Below, piece by piece: positions 25,747 through 34,121 of a DNA stretch of 64,000 bases. This DNA comes from Palsa-1447 sp964509885 (GTDB lineage: Bacteria > Verrucomicrobiota > Verrucomicrobiia > Opitutales > Opitutaceae), in assembly GCA_964509885.1 (NCBI GenBank), contig CAZDZL010000002.1, forward strand, positions 79,712 through 143,711, written 5' to 3'. Position numbers and translations under genes: made by a program. Each line of letters opens with the position of its first letter. Position 1 is the stretch's first letter. The notes beneath the pieces are model-generated. The model did no database searches, was not told where the DNA came from, and worked only from the letters and a program-made list of their open reading frames with translations.

Positions 25747-26266
25747 GCGTCAATATCCCACAAAGCATTGGCCATTCCAAGGGCGCCCTTTTTTGGGACC
25801 CTTGCCGCAAAAGGGCTGCGTGTGGCGCCTCGCAAACGGCTGATTCGTTAGATAATAGCGAAAACCCTGCTAAAACTACGTCAACCTGCGGCTGCGCGGA
25901 CCACGGTCATTGACGATTCTCTCACACGGCCCGAAAAACGGAATAGCAGGACTCATCGAGATCCCTTCCCGAAACCGGAGGGGCGATTTGTGGGCCCCTG
26001 CAGGCCACCCTGCACGAATTCGTTCCCCCCGGAAGTTTGTCGTGCAGGGTGGTTCCCTTTTAGGAGCTCCCCCCAGATGTAGCTGCTGTCCCGACCCTGG
26101 GCGGCCCGGGCCCCGGCGTCAAAAGGTAGAACTACGCATCCCGAAGGGGGCCCCGGGACGCGCCGCGGGCAGCTTGTGGTCTTGCCTGCCGGCCCGGGAA
26201 AAGCCTAACGTGCCGGCTCCCCCGCCTCGACCCCAACCGGACAGAAGGCCCCCCGGGCCACGACGA
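25747..26266. other. 520-bp intergenic region with a terminator-like hairpin
   Basis: It lies between divergent genes. The only clear structure is a perfect 13-bp inverted repeat at 26005-26017 and 26040-26052. I see no gene with credible codon usage. The region 25850-25920 is AT-richer and may hold promoters. Confidence 0.6.
26005..26061 (+). terminator. Hairpin with following T-rich run, possible attenuator or sRNA terminator
   Basis: CCACCCTGCACGA (26005-26017) is perfectly complementary to TCGTGCAGGGTGG (26040-26052), with a 22-nt loop and TTCCCTTTT directly after. It lies about 200 bp before the peptidase start, so it could terminate a short upstream transcript or attenuate the leader. 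Confidence 0.5.
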
Positions 26267-28246
26267 ATGAAACTCACCCCCTGCGCCGCCCTTGCCCTGA
26301 CCTGCCTCGCCGCCGCCCCGCTCAAGGCCACCGAGTTCTCGGAGCTCAAGCGGACCACGCCCGTGGCTCCGACCGAGCAGATTCCCGTCATCGATTTCTT
26401 CCGGCCGTCGCAGTTCCAGAACCCCATGCTCAACTACGCGGGGACGCACATCGCGGCGATCGTGTCGGACACGACCGACCACACCAGCCTCTACGTTTTC
26501 GACAGGACGAACAAGACCGTCGACGGCATCGGCTCCCGGGGTGACAACGACATCACGAGCTTCACCTGGCTGGGCGACAAGCGCCTCGTGTACGTGGAGA
26601 GCTTCGCGAAGCTGGGCGGGACCACGCTCCACGTCGGCGAGGCTGGCAACCTCTCCAATTCGGTCCCGTTGTTCCGGAATGTCGGTGTCAGCGTGTTCGC
26701 GGTTCCCCCCGCGGACAGGTCGCACCCGCTGGCCAACCTGTTTGCGGACGGGATCAACACCGGGCACTTCGACGACGCGGTGACCATCGACACGGCGATC
26801 ATGTCCGACAACTCCGGGGTCCCGGTGAGCGACGCGGACGCCAACGTGAAGCGCATCCTCGTGCGCTACCCGGAGATGAGGACGGACCACGGATTCGACC
26901 AGGGCTTTTTCGCTGACAAGAACGGTTCACTTTCGTTCGGCCTGACGCAGCAGGACGGCGTCTTCACGCTGCACAAGCTCGTCGGGGACAACTGGGTCAA
27001 CTGCCCCGAGGACCTGGATGAAATCGAGTTCGAGGGGGCCGGCGACAACCCGGGTGAGATCGCAGTCCTGGGCCCCAGGGACGGCAAGGCGCCGAGGCCG
27101 CTCGAGTTCATGGACGCCCTTTCGGGCAAGCCCGGCGACGTCCTCCTGCAGGACAAGTCGTACGACTTCAACGGCTGGCTCTTCCGCGACCCCGCCTCCC
27201 ACAACATCGTCGGGGCGATCTACAACAAGGCCGCGCCCGCGGTGGTGTGGTTCACCGAGGCGTACCGCGACCTCCAGAAGCTCATCGACGGCCTTTTCCC
27301 GGGGCAGGTCGTGCGCATCGTGGGCCTCGACGACTCAGGCAAGATCGTCCTCATCAGCTCGGGCTCGGACCGGCAGCCCGTTGTCTACAGCTGGGTGGAC
27401 CTGGAGAAGCACTCGAGCGGGCTCGTCCAGAGCTCAGCGCCCTGGATCGATCCCAAGCGCATGCGGCCCATGGGGGTGATCAAGTACAAGACCGCGGAGG
27501 GAAGGTCGCTTGACGCCTACATCACGCTGCCCTCGGGAGCCACCAAGACCAACCTTCCGCCGCTCGTCGTGCTGCCGCACCCCTTCATCGGGGGGCGCAG
27601 CACGTGGGAGTACAATGCGGAGGTCCAGTTCCTCGCGAGCCGCGGCTACGCGGTGCTCCAGCCCAACTACCGGGGCTCGGCGGGATACGGTTGGATGTTC
27701 CCGGAGCAGGACGAATATGAGTTCCGCAAGATGAGCGACGACGTGACGCGCGCGACGAAGACGGCGCTCGCCATGGGTCTCGGCGATCCCAAGCGGGTAG
27801 CGATCATGGGAACCTCCTTCGGCGGCTACCTGGCGCTCTCGGGCGCGGCCTATGACCCCGGCCTCTACAAGTGCGCGGTCTCGATCTCCTCCTTTTACGA
27901 CTGGGGAAAGTACATCAAGGAGGACAAATACCAGCAGTACTCCGACGCCAACTACGCGCGCTACCTCAGGAAGCTAGGGGACCCCGGCAAGGACCCGCAG
28001 AAGTTCGACGACATCGCTCCCCTGCGCCACGCGGACCGGGTCACGTCGGCCACCTTCATCGCCTGGGGCGAGTACGACAATCCCGAGCTGATCAGCCAGT
28101 CCAGGGACATGGCGTCGTCCGTCGAGCGCAACCACGTCCAGACCGAGACGATGTCCTTCCTCGACGAGGGCAACGGCGTGCGCCACCTCGCCCACAAGCT
28201 GGACCTCTACTCGCACATCGAGGCCTTCCTCTCGAAGAACCTCTAG
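26267..28246 (+). CDS. Exported S9-type (prolyl oligopeptidase fold) protein, catalytic His position altered
   Basis: The 659-residue protein has a signal peptide (about 1-19, ending PLKA). A beta-propeller region (about 50-410) and an alpha/beta-hydrolase domain (about 420-659) follow. The nucleophile S517 sits in GTSFGGYL and a probable acid D604 in GEYDNPEL. At the place where the family has DEGHG, the sequence reads DEGNG, so the usual catalytic His is Asn636; H640 and H643 are nearby. The oxyanion motif HGGP is also changed (LPHPFIGG). Either a nearby His substitutes or the protein has lost peptidase activity. A paralogue with an intact triad is at 44418. Confidence 0.85.
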   Translation: MKLTPCAALALTCLAAAPLKATEFSELKRTTPVAPTEQIPVIDFFRPSQFQNPMLNYAGTHIAAIVSDTTDHTSLYVFDRTNKTVDGIGSRGDNDITSFTWLGDKRLVYVESFAKLGGTTLHVGEAGNLSNSVPLFRNVGVSVFAVPPADRSHPLANLFADGINTGHFDDAVTIDTAIMSDNSGVPVSDADANVKRILVRYPEMRTDHGFDQGFFADKNGSLSFGLTQQDGVFTLHKLVGDNWVNCPEDLDEIEFEGAGDNPGEIAVLGPRDGKAPRPLEFMDALSGKPGDVLLQDKSYDFNGWLFRDPASHNIVGAIYNKAAPAVVWFTEAYRDLQKLIDGLFPGQVVRIVGLDDSGKIVLISSGSDRQPVVYSWVDLEKHSSGLVQSSAPWIDPKRMRPMGVIKYKTAEGRSLDAYITLPSGATKTNLPPLVVLPHPFIGGRSTWEYNAEVQFLASRGYAVLQPNYRGSAGYGWMFPEQDEYEFRKMSDDVTRATKTALAMGLGDPKRVAIMGTSFGGYLALSGAAYDPGLYKCAVSISSFYDWGKYIKEDKYQQYSDANYARYLRKLGDPGKDPQKFDDIAPLRHADRVTSATFIAWGEYDNPELISQSRDMASSVERNHVQTETMSFLDEGNGVRHLAHKLDLYSHIEAFLSKNL

Positions 28247-28267
28247 CCCCGGGACCCGGGGGCGGGT

Positions 28268-29179
28268 CTACGGCATCTTGCCCGCGCGCAGGGTCACCAG
28301 GGCGCAGACCTTCGGGACGTACATGCGCGTCTCGGCCGGCAGGGCGGACGAGACGCCGGCAAAGTCGCTGGCGCCGCGCGAGGCCAGCAGCCGGCCCACG
28401 CGGCCCTCGCCGGCGTTGTAGGCGGCGAGCACCAGCGGCCAGGAGCCGAACCGGGCGAAAAGGGTGTGCAGGTAGCGGGCGGCGGCGCGCGCCGACTTCT
28501 CCGGGTCCGCCCGGTCGTCCGGCAGGAAGGTGGAGAGGCCCAGCGCGTGCGCCGTGTCGGGCATCAGCTGGAACAGCCCCTTCGCGCCGGCGGGGCTGCG
28601 GGCCGACGGGTTCAGGTTCGACTCGACCTCGGCGATCCAGGCGAGCTGCGCCGGCACTCCCTCCGCCCCGAACGCGGCCCTCAGGAGGGGCATGAGCGCC
28701 GCGGCCTCCGCCGGCACGGGGCGGTTTCGCTCGCGGCTCATCCAGAGGTCGAAGAGCGGAACCTGCGGCAGCGCCGCGCCGGTCCCCGGCAGGGCGGGCG
28801 CGTGCGCCCGGGCCACCGCCTGCTTTGCGGCCTCAATCTCGTCGATGCGAAGCTCCAGCCAGTCCGCGTAGTCCCCGTAGCCGGGAAGCGCCCGCAATGC
28901 GACGAGCGCGGCTTGCGCCTGGGGCTCAAATGTCGCGAGCTCGTCGAGCGAGTTGTTGTCGAGCGCGTGCTGCAGGCGGGCGGCGAACTTGTCCCACTCC
29001 TCCTTCGACGGAAACTCATACTGGTCCTTGACCTCGGGCGGCGCGTATTGGTCGAAGAGCTGCTGGCCCACGGCGTAGAGGTCGTCCGTGCTCAGGGTGG
29101 GGGAGGGCGACGGCGTCGGCGCCTGCGCGGCCGCCGAGAGCGCGCAAAAGGTCAGGCAGGGTATCCAGGACGGGCGCAT
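28268..29179 (-). CDS. Exported lytic transglycosylase (SLT domain)
   Basis: The 303-residue protein has a signal peptide (about 1-19), a helical, Ala-rich middle region (about 30-165) and a C-terminal SLT domain (about 168-295). The catalytic E186 is in AEVESNLNPSAR, followed by PAGAKGLFQLMPDTA and VLAAYNAGEGRV. Such enzymes cleave the glycan chains of peptidoglycan, producing 1,6-anhydro ends. It lacks LysM repeats, unlike MltD. It is convergent with the S9 gene, with 21 bp between. Confidence 0.9.
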   Translation of the reverse strand: MRPSWIPCLTFCALSAAAQAPTPSPSPTLSTDDLYAVGQQLFDQYAPPEVKDQYEFPSKEEWDKFAARLQHALDNNSLDELATFEPQAQAALVALRALPGYGDYADWLELRIDEIEAAKQAVARAHAPALPGTGAALPQVPLFDLWMSRERNRPVPAEAAALMPLLRAAFGAEGVPAQLAWIAEVESNLNPSARSPAGAKGLFQLMPDTAHALGLSTFLPDDRADPEKSARAAARYLHTLFARFGSWPLVLAAYNAGEGRVGRLLASRGASDFAGVSSALPAETRMYVPKVCALVTLRAGKMP

Positions 29180-29395
29180 GGCACCGGCAGCCTGCCGGGG
29201 AATTGGCGGCGGTACGAGCCTGGTCGCGTCGCCCTCTGTCGGCCTAGGCGGCGCTCGCCGAGGCAGGGAAGCGGGCCGGCTTTAACGATTTCTCAACGGT
29301 TTTGCGGCCACTCTTAATTAGGCGCAGCGCCCCTGCGGACTATAATGGGGCGCCTTCAACCCCGTGCCCGGACCCAGGATGCGAATCCGATACCC

Positions 29396-29815
29396 GTGAA
29401 CACAAACAGGACCGCGCCCTGCCATTTCGAGTTCTGCTTCCCGAGGATGGACACGCTGCTGCTGGTGGAGGTGGAGGGGCGCGATGTCACCATTCGCGCG
29501 ACGCGCGACACGTTCACCGAGCGGCAGAAGGACTTCTTCGTCCGCGAGCTCGCCGCCGAGGGCTTCATCCCGGAGGAGGCGCAGTGGTTCCGGGCCGAGG
29601 GGCCGAATTCGTGGCAGCAGGGCGTCCAGTGGCTGGTCGACTTCTCATGGCTCGAGATCGACCAGGCCGTGGTCGCCCGGACACGCCGGTGGATGCAGTC
29701 GGTCATCGCGCTGGCCTTCGTGTCCTCGGTTCTCCTGGTCGGGTTGGCCGCGACGGGCCACCTCGGCAACAGTCTTCCCGAGCCGCTGTCCCGCCACCCC
29801 CACGCCGTGCGCTGA
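29396..29815 (+). CDS. Hypothetical protein with one C-terminal membrane helix
   Basis: About 139 residues from the GTG at 29396. The start is uncertain: the ATG at 29345 overlaps a perfect TATAAT (29341-29346), and the ATG at 29447 lacks spacing for a ribosome site. A soluble alpha/beta part (about 17-95; MDTLLLVEVEGRDVTIRA, FFVRELAAEGFIPEEAQWF) is followed by a membrane helix (about 103-124). No family was recognised. Confidence 0.55.
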   Translation: MNTNRTAPCHFEFCFPRMDTLLLVEVEGRDVTIRATRDTFTERQKDFFVRELAAEGFIPEEAQWFRAEGPNSWQQGVQWLVDFSWLEIDQAVVARTRRWMQSVIALAFVSSVLLVGLAATGHLGNSLPEPLSRHPHAVR

Positions 29816-29944
29816 GCGGCGCCCGGTGACGGTCCCGTGGCTCTTGTCCCGGCATTTCGGCTTCGGCAGCCGGCACCGCCCGCGAGCCCCTTTCACCCTC
29901 CACCGGCCGTTCGCGAATCCGCGGTTTTTCGTTTAAGATGGGCG

Positions 29945-30979
29945 ATGCAAATTGGCATAGACAGCTTCGCATCCTCAGTCCCCGACCCGGCCACCGGCGT
30001 CACGCTCAGCCACGCCGAGCGGATGAAAAACCTCCTGGCCGAGATCGAGCTGGCCGACCAGGTGGGCCTCGACGTGTTCGGGATTGGGGAGCACCACAGG
30101 CGCGAATTCCTCGACGCGTCGCCGGCGGTCATCCTCGCGGCCGCGGCGGCCCGCACGAGCCGCATCCGACTGACCAGCGCCGTGAAGGTCCTGAGCGCCG
30201 ACGACCCGGTGAGGGTCTTCCAGGACTTCGCCACGCTCGACCTGATCTCGCAGGGCAGGGCCGAGATCGTGGTCGGCCGCGGCTCGTTCATCGAGTCGTT
30301 CCCCCTCTTCGGCCTCGCGCTCGATGACTACGACGAGCTCTTCGCCGAAAAGCTCGACCTCCTCCTCAAGATCCGGGCGAGCGAGCGCGTCACGTGGTCG
30401 GGCAAGCACCGGGCGGCCCTGACGGGGCAGGGCGTCTACCCGCGGCCGTTCCAGGACCGCCTTCCCATCTGGCTCGGGGTGGGGGGCACCCCGCAGTCCT
30501 TCGTCCGCGCGGGCGAGCTCGGGCTCCCGCTCATGGTGGCGATCATCGGCGGCGAGCCGCACCGCTTCCGTCCGCTGGTCGACCTCTACCGTGAGGCCGG
30601 CCGCCTCGCGGGGCATCCCGCGGAGCGCCTCACGGTCGGCGTGCACGCGATCGGGTTCGCCGGGGACACGACGAAGGCGGCGGCGGACGACTTCTATCCC
30701 GGCTTCGCCCAGACCTTCACGAAGATCGGAAGGGAGCGCGGCTGGCCCGCCACGACCCGGGCCCAGTTCGACGCCACGCGCGGGCCGACGGGCGCCTACG
30801 TGATCGGCGACGCCCAGACCATCGCCGAGAAGATCCTCCACGTGAACAAGGCCCTGGGCGGCATCTCGCGGATCACCTTCCAGATGAGCGTGGCGACCAT
30901 GCCGCACGCGAAGATGGCGCGGTCCATAGAGATCCTCGGGCGGGACGTCGCGCCCCTGGTCTCAAGGGCGCTTGCCTGA
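29945..30979 (+). CDS. LLM-class flavin-dependent oxidoreductase
   Basis: The 344-residue protein is a bacterial-luciferase-like TIM barrel. Landmarks are DVFGIGEHHRREF, SAVKVLSADDPVRVFQDFATLDLIS, GRAEIVVGRGSF and YPRPFQDRLPIWLGVGGTPQS. Such enzymes use FMNH2 (or F420) supplied by a partner reductase; none is adjacent. The start at 29945 places the protein at normal family length. The substrate is unknown. Confidence 0.9.
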   Translation: MQIGIDSFASSVPDPATGVTLSHAERMKNLLAEIELADQVGLDVFGIGEHHRREFLDASPAVILAAAAARTSRIRLTSAVKVLSADDPVRVFQDFATLDLISQGRAEIVVGRGSFIESFPLFGLALDDYDELFAEKLDLLLKIRASERVTWSGKHRAALTGQGVYPRPFQDRLPIWLGVGGTPQSFVRAGELGLPLMVAIIGGEPHRFRPLVDLYREAGRLAGHPAERLTVGVHAIGFAGDTTKAAADDFYPGFAQTFTKIGRERGWPATTRAQFDATRGPTGAYVIGDAQTIAEKILHVNKALGGISRITFQMSVATMPHAKMARSIEILGRDVAPLVSRALA

Positions 30980-31000
30980 GGCGCCCTCCGGCGGGCGGCG

Positions 31001-32485
31001 TCATCTCGCGCGGAGCGCGATGAGCTTCCCATCGAAGCCCGCGGCTATGACCGTGTCGCCGGCCAGGGCGAGCGAGCCCGCGTAGCCGCCAAAACCGTTT
31101 TCGGGCGCGGCGGCGGCGAGCACCTGCCACCTGGGCGCCCCGGTCAGGCGGTCGAGGGCCATGATGCCGCCGACATGGGCGATCACCGTGCCCTCCATGT
31201 TCTGCGCGACCGTGCCCGTGAACACGCTGTCCCGCGTGACGAGCGGCGTGCCCCAGTCCAAGCCGTGGACGGGGGTGGACCAGCGCGCCTTTCCCGTCAC
31301 CGGGTCGATCGCGGTCACCCTGCTGAAATCCGACGCCCCGACATAGATGAGCCCGTCGACAAGCGCGGGCGTCGACTCGACCCACGAGAACCAGTAGGAA
31401 AACCGCCACGCCGGCGACCCGTCCGCGAGGTTGAATCCGTAGAGCATGTAGTCGCGGCTGCCGACTATGAGAATCCCCCCGGCGACGACCGGGGTCGTCA
31501 CGACGCCGCCCCCTGTCCTCACCCTCAGGGTCTCCCTGCGGGCCTGCCTGTCGAGGAGGACGACGGAGCCGTCCATCGTGCCGAACATGAGCGTGCCGGC
31601 GCCGAGCAGGCCGACCCCGGAGTACACCGGGGCCCCCGCGTCATGCCTCCAGAGGACGGATCCCGTGGCCGCGTCGACCGCGTAGAGGCCCCCGTCGCCG
31701 GAGCCGCAGTAGACCACGCCGTCCAAGAGGAGCGGCGTGGCGCTGCGGTGGTTGAACGTCGGGTTGTCGGGCGCCTTGGCGCCCGCGATCCCCTCGTGGA
31801 GCGGCGCGAGCCAGCGCAGCGAGCCGCGCGCACGGTCGAGCGCAATCAGGTTCTCCCGCGTGTCGAGCACGTAGACGGTCCCCGGCCCGACGACGGCGCG
31901 CCCGTCGATGGGGTTCGCTCCCTTCCATGTCCAGACCGCGGTGCCGTCGCCGGCGTTCACCGCATGAAAGAGCCCGGCCTTCGTGCCGAGGTAGATCATG
32001 GTGCCGGCCACCACCGGCGGGGCCCAGGTGCCGGCGCCCATGTCGTAGCTCCAGAGCGGGGCGGGGCCGGGGGGAAGGCGCTGCGGGGCCGGCCTGGGCG
32101 GGAAGGCGCGCCCGCGGGCGAGGGCGACGGGAAGCCTGGCCTTTCCAAACGTCCCGCTGAGCCGGTCCCCTTCGAGCAGGAGCTCGAGGTCGAACGCCGG
32201 CGTGATGCGGTAGCGGCCGCCGCCCTCGGCCTCCACCGGTATTCCAAACTCCGCGGCGTAGGTGAACATGTCAGGGAAGTTCATCTTGAAGGCCAGCGCG
32301 CCGCCCTTCTCGCGGTGAAACTCCAGGCCGAAGTCGGCCACGGTTCCCTGGGGCGCCGTGATGGTCCCGAGCCAGGTGCCCTCGATCGGGTCCGCGCCCG
32401 CGGGGGCGCCGAGGCTGACGGCCGCGAGGGCGAACAGGGCGAGGAGCGGGCGCGCCGCGGCCGTTGGAATCGAACGCGTGTGCAT
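31001..32485 (-). CDS. Exported PQQ-like beta-propeller repeat protein
   Basis: The 494-residue product has a signal peptide (about 1-31), a beta domain of about 100 residues (IEGTWLGTITAPQGTVADFGLEF), and a seven- or eight-blade propeller (about 145-490). Blade motifs include GLFHAVNAGDGTAVWTWKG, GGLYAVDAATGSVLWRHD and RVTAIDPVTGKARWSTP. Blades of this type occur in PQQ enzymes and in BamB-like scaffold proteins. I see no clear catalytic Asp/Glu-Ca site, so a structural role is as likely as catalysis. Confidence 0.82.
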   Translation of the reverse strand: MHTRSIPTAAARPLLALFALAAVSLGAPAGADPIEGTWLGTITAPQGTVADFGLEFHREKGGALAFKMNFPDMFTYAAEFGIPVEAEGGGRYRITPAFDLELLLEGDRLSGTFGKARLPVALARGRAFPPRPAPQRLPPGPAPLWSYDMGAGTWAPPVVAGTMIYLGTKAGLFHAVNAGDGTAVWTWKGANPIDGRAVVGPGTVYVLDTRENLIALDRARGSLRWLAPLHEGIAGAKAPDNPTFNHRSATPLLLDGVVYCGSGDGGLYAVDAATGSVLWRHDAGAPVYSGVGLLGAGTLMFGTMDGSVVLLDRQARRETLRVRTGGGVVTTPVVAGGILIVGSRDYMLYGFNLADGSPAWRFSYWFSWVESTPALVDGLIYVGASDFSRVTAIDPVTGKARWSTPVHGLDWGTPLVTRDSVFTGTVAQNMEGTVIAHVGGIMALDRLTGAPRWQVLAAAAPENGFGGYAGSLALAGDTVIAAGFDGKLIALRAR

Positions 32486-32660
32486 ACCCGAGGGGATGAC
32501 CGGCTCGCGTCCCGTTACAAATGCTCTGCGACGAACGGCTCGGGGCGGGGGACCGGCGGCGCCCCGCCGCGGACGAAAGGCGCCGCACCCACCGGATTGT
32601 TTGCACCCGCAGGATCCCCGGGTTGCCCGCGGCCCGACACCCATTTTCGGCTACCGCCGG

Positions 32661-33629
32661 TCAGGGCACGAGGACGTGCTTTCCCTTGAGCGCGCCGGAG
32701 GCGATGTCGCGGTAGAGCCCCGGCGCCTCGGCGAGGGGGTGTGGGGCGACCGCGGGCAGGGGAAGGTCGCCCCTCTCGATGGCCGGTGTCAGCGAGCCGA
32801 GGATCCCGGCCGTCTCCTCAAAGCTCAGCTTTAGGGAGTCCACCCCGATCAGCCTCGACTCGTTGTGGTAGAAGTCGACCAGGTTGAAGCCCACGCGCGG
32901 CTCGGGCGTGGAGGCGATCGCCACCTGGCGCCCGCGCCAGGCGAGCGACTTCAGGCACTCCTCAAACATCGCCCCTCCGATGAGGTCAAAGACGATGTCG
33001 ACCCCCCGCCCGGCCGTCGCCGCCCGGATCCCGTCGGACAGAGCCGTGGCCTGGAGGTCGATCCACGACGCGACGGGCAGGTCCGCGGCCCTGGCGAGTG
33101 CGTCAGCGGACCGGACGGTGCCGTAGACCTTCGCGCCAAACCCGTGGGCGAGCCGCGCCGCGATGGCACCCACGCTCCCGGTGGTCCCGGTGATGAGGAT
33201 GGTCTCCCCCTTCTGGATCCGCGCGGCGCTCACAAGCGCGGCCCAGGCCGTCATGTAGGCGACGCCGATCCCCGCACCCTGCTCGAAGCTCGCGTTTCGC
33301 GGCAGCGGCATCGCCGCGCCCCCGGGCAGGGTGAGGAATTCCGCATGGCTGCCGTCGCGGCCGAAGCCGAGGTTGCCCCCGGAGCCGAAGACGGAGCGGC
33401 CCACGAGCCCCGGAGGGCCCTCGGCCACGATGCCCGAGAAATCGCGCCCCGGGGTGCGCGGGACGGTCGTCCCGTGCATCAATCCCAGGACGTTCTTGAT
33501 GTCGCTCGGGTTGATGGCCGCGGCCTTCACCCGGACGAGCACGTCGCCCGGCGCCGGCTTCGGCACGGGGACGTCCCGCACCGTAAGGGCGTCCAGGGAA
33601 CCCGTCCTTTCAAACCTCAGGGCCTGCAT
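32661..33629 (-). CDS. Quinone oxidoreductase-like MDR family enzyme
   Basis: The 322-residue protein starts MQALRFERTGSLDALTV. It has the GroES-like domain (about 1-120; VLVRVKAAAINPSDIKNVLGL, PGRDFSGIVAEG) and a Rossmann domain (about 125-260) with GTTGSVGAIAARLAHGFGAKVYG. The zinc-binding cysteines of alcohol dehydrogenases are absent, as in quinone oxidoreductases and zeta-crystallins, which use NADPH. Substrate unknown. An upstream extension of the frame is rejected because of its composition. Confidence 0.9.
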   Translation of the reverse strand: MQALRFERTGSLDALTVRDVPVPKPAPGDVLVRVKAAAINPSDIKNVLGLMHGTTVPRTPGRDFSGIVAEGPPGLVGRSVFGSGGNLGFGRDGSHAEFLTLPGGAAMPLPRNASFEQGAGIGVAYMTAWAALVSAARIQKGETILITGTTGSVGAIAARLAHGFGAKVYGTVRSADALARAADLPVASWIDLQATALSDGIRAATAGRGVDIVFDLIGGAMFEECLKSLAWRGRQVAIASTPEPRVGFNLVDFYHNESRLIGVDSLKLSFEETAGILGSLTPAIERGDLPLPAVAPHPLAEAPGLYRDIASGALKGKHVLVP

Positions 33630-34121
33630 GGTCGGAGGGCCTGGGTCCCTGCCCGGGGAATCGCGGGTGTGTCCTTGGGTTCCATTTCGGTTTCGCTGAA
33701 AAAAAGGATTGGGAATCCCGCGGCCCAAGGCACGACAATAGCTCGCGGGGAACGGCCGGGGGCGCCGCTTCCCGGCGAGGGGGCACGTAGGTGAGGACCC
33801 TTTATGATCCTTGGACCCGGTTTGTCATGCTAGCCTCGGGTCAGACTCCTCCTTCGTCCGCACCCCTGCGCGCGCCGGACGTCCCACTACGCCTTTTTAC
33901 GCGAAATTGGCCAATATATCCACGCGGCATCCGTCAACATTGCCTTGTCAATGGGTTCCAATGGCATGGACCGGGGAACGCTCAAGGCGAGGGTCCCCCG
34001 AGATGTTTTCCATGCCTCACTCTGATCCGCCCGACAACCCGCCGCACTTCGCGGGGCCCTTGGCGTCGCCGGGTGCGACCCTCGCGGCTTGCGACCCGGA
34101 CCCGCGGGAAAGGCGCCTCCC
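33630..34121. other. 492-bp intergenic region before the GH9 gene
   Basis: No credible gene is seen. It includes a perfect 10-bp palindrome ATTGGCCAAT at 33906-33915 in a locally AT-rich stretch (33890-33930) and a weaker CATTG/CAATG inverted repeat near 33940. Both could be operator sites for the cellulase gene, without further evidence. Confidence 0.5.
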
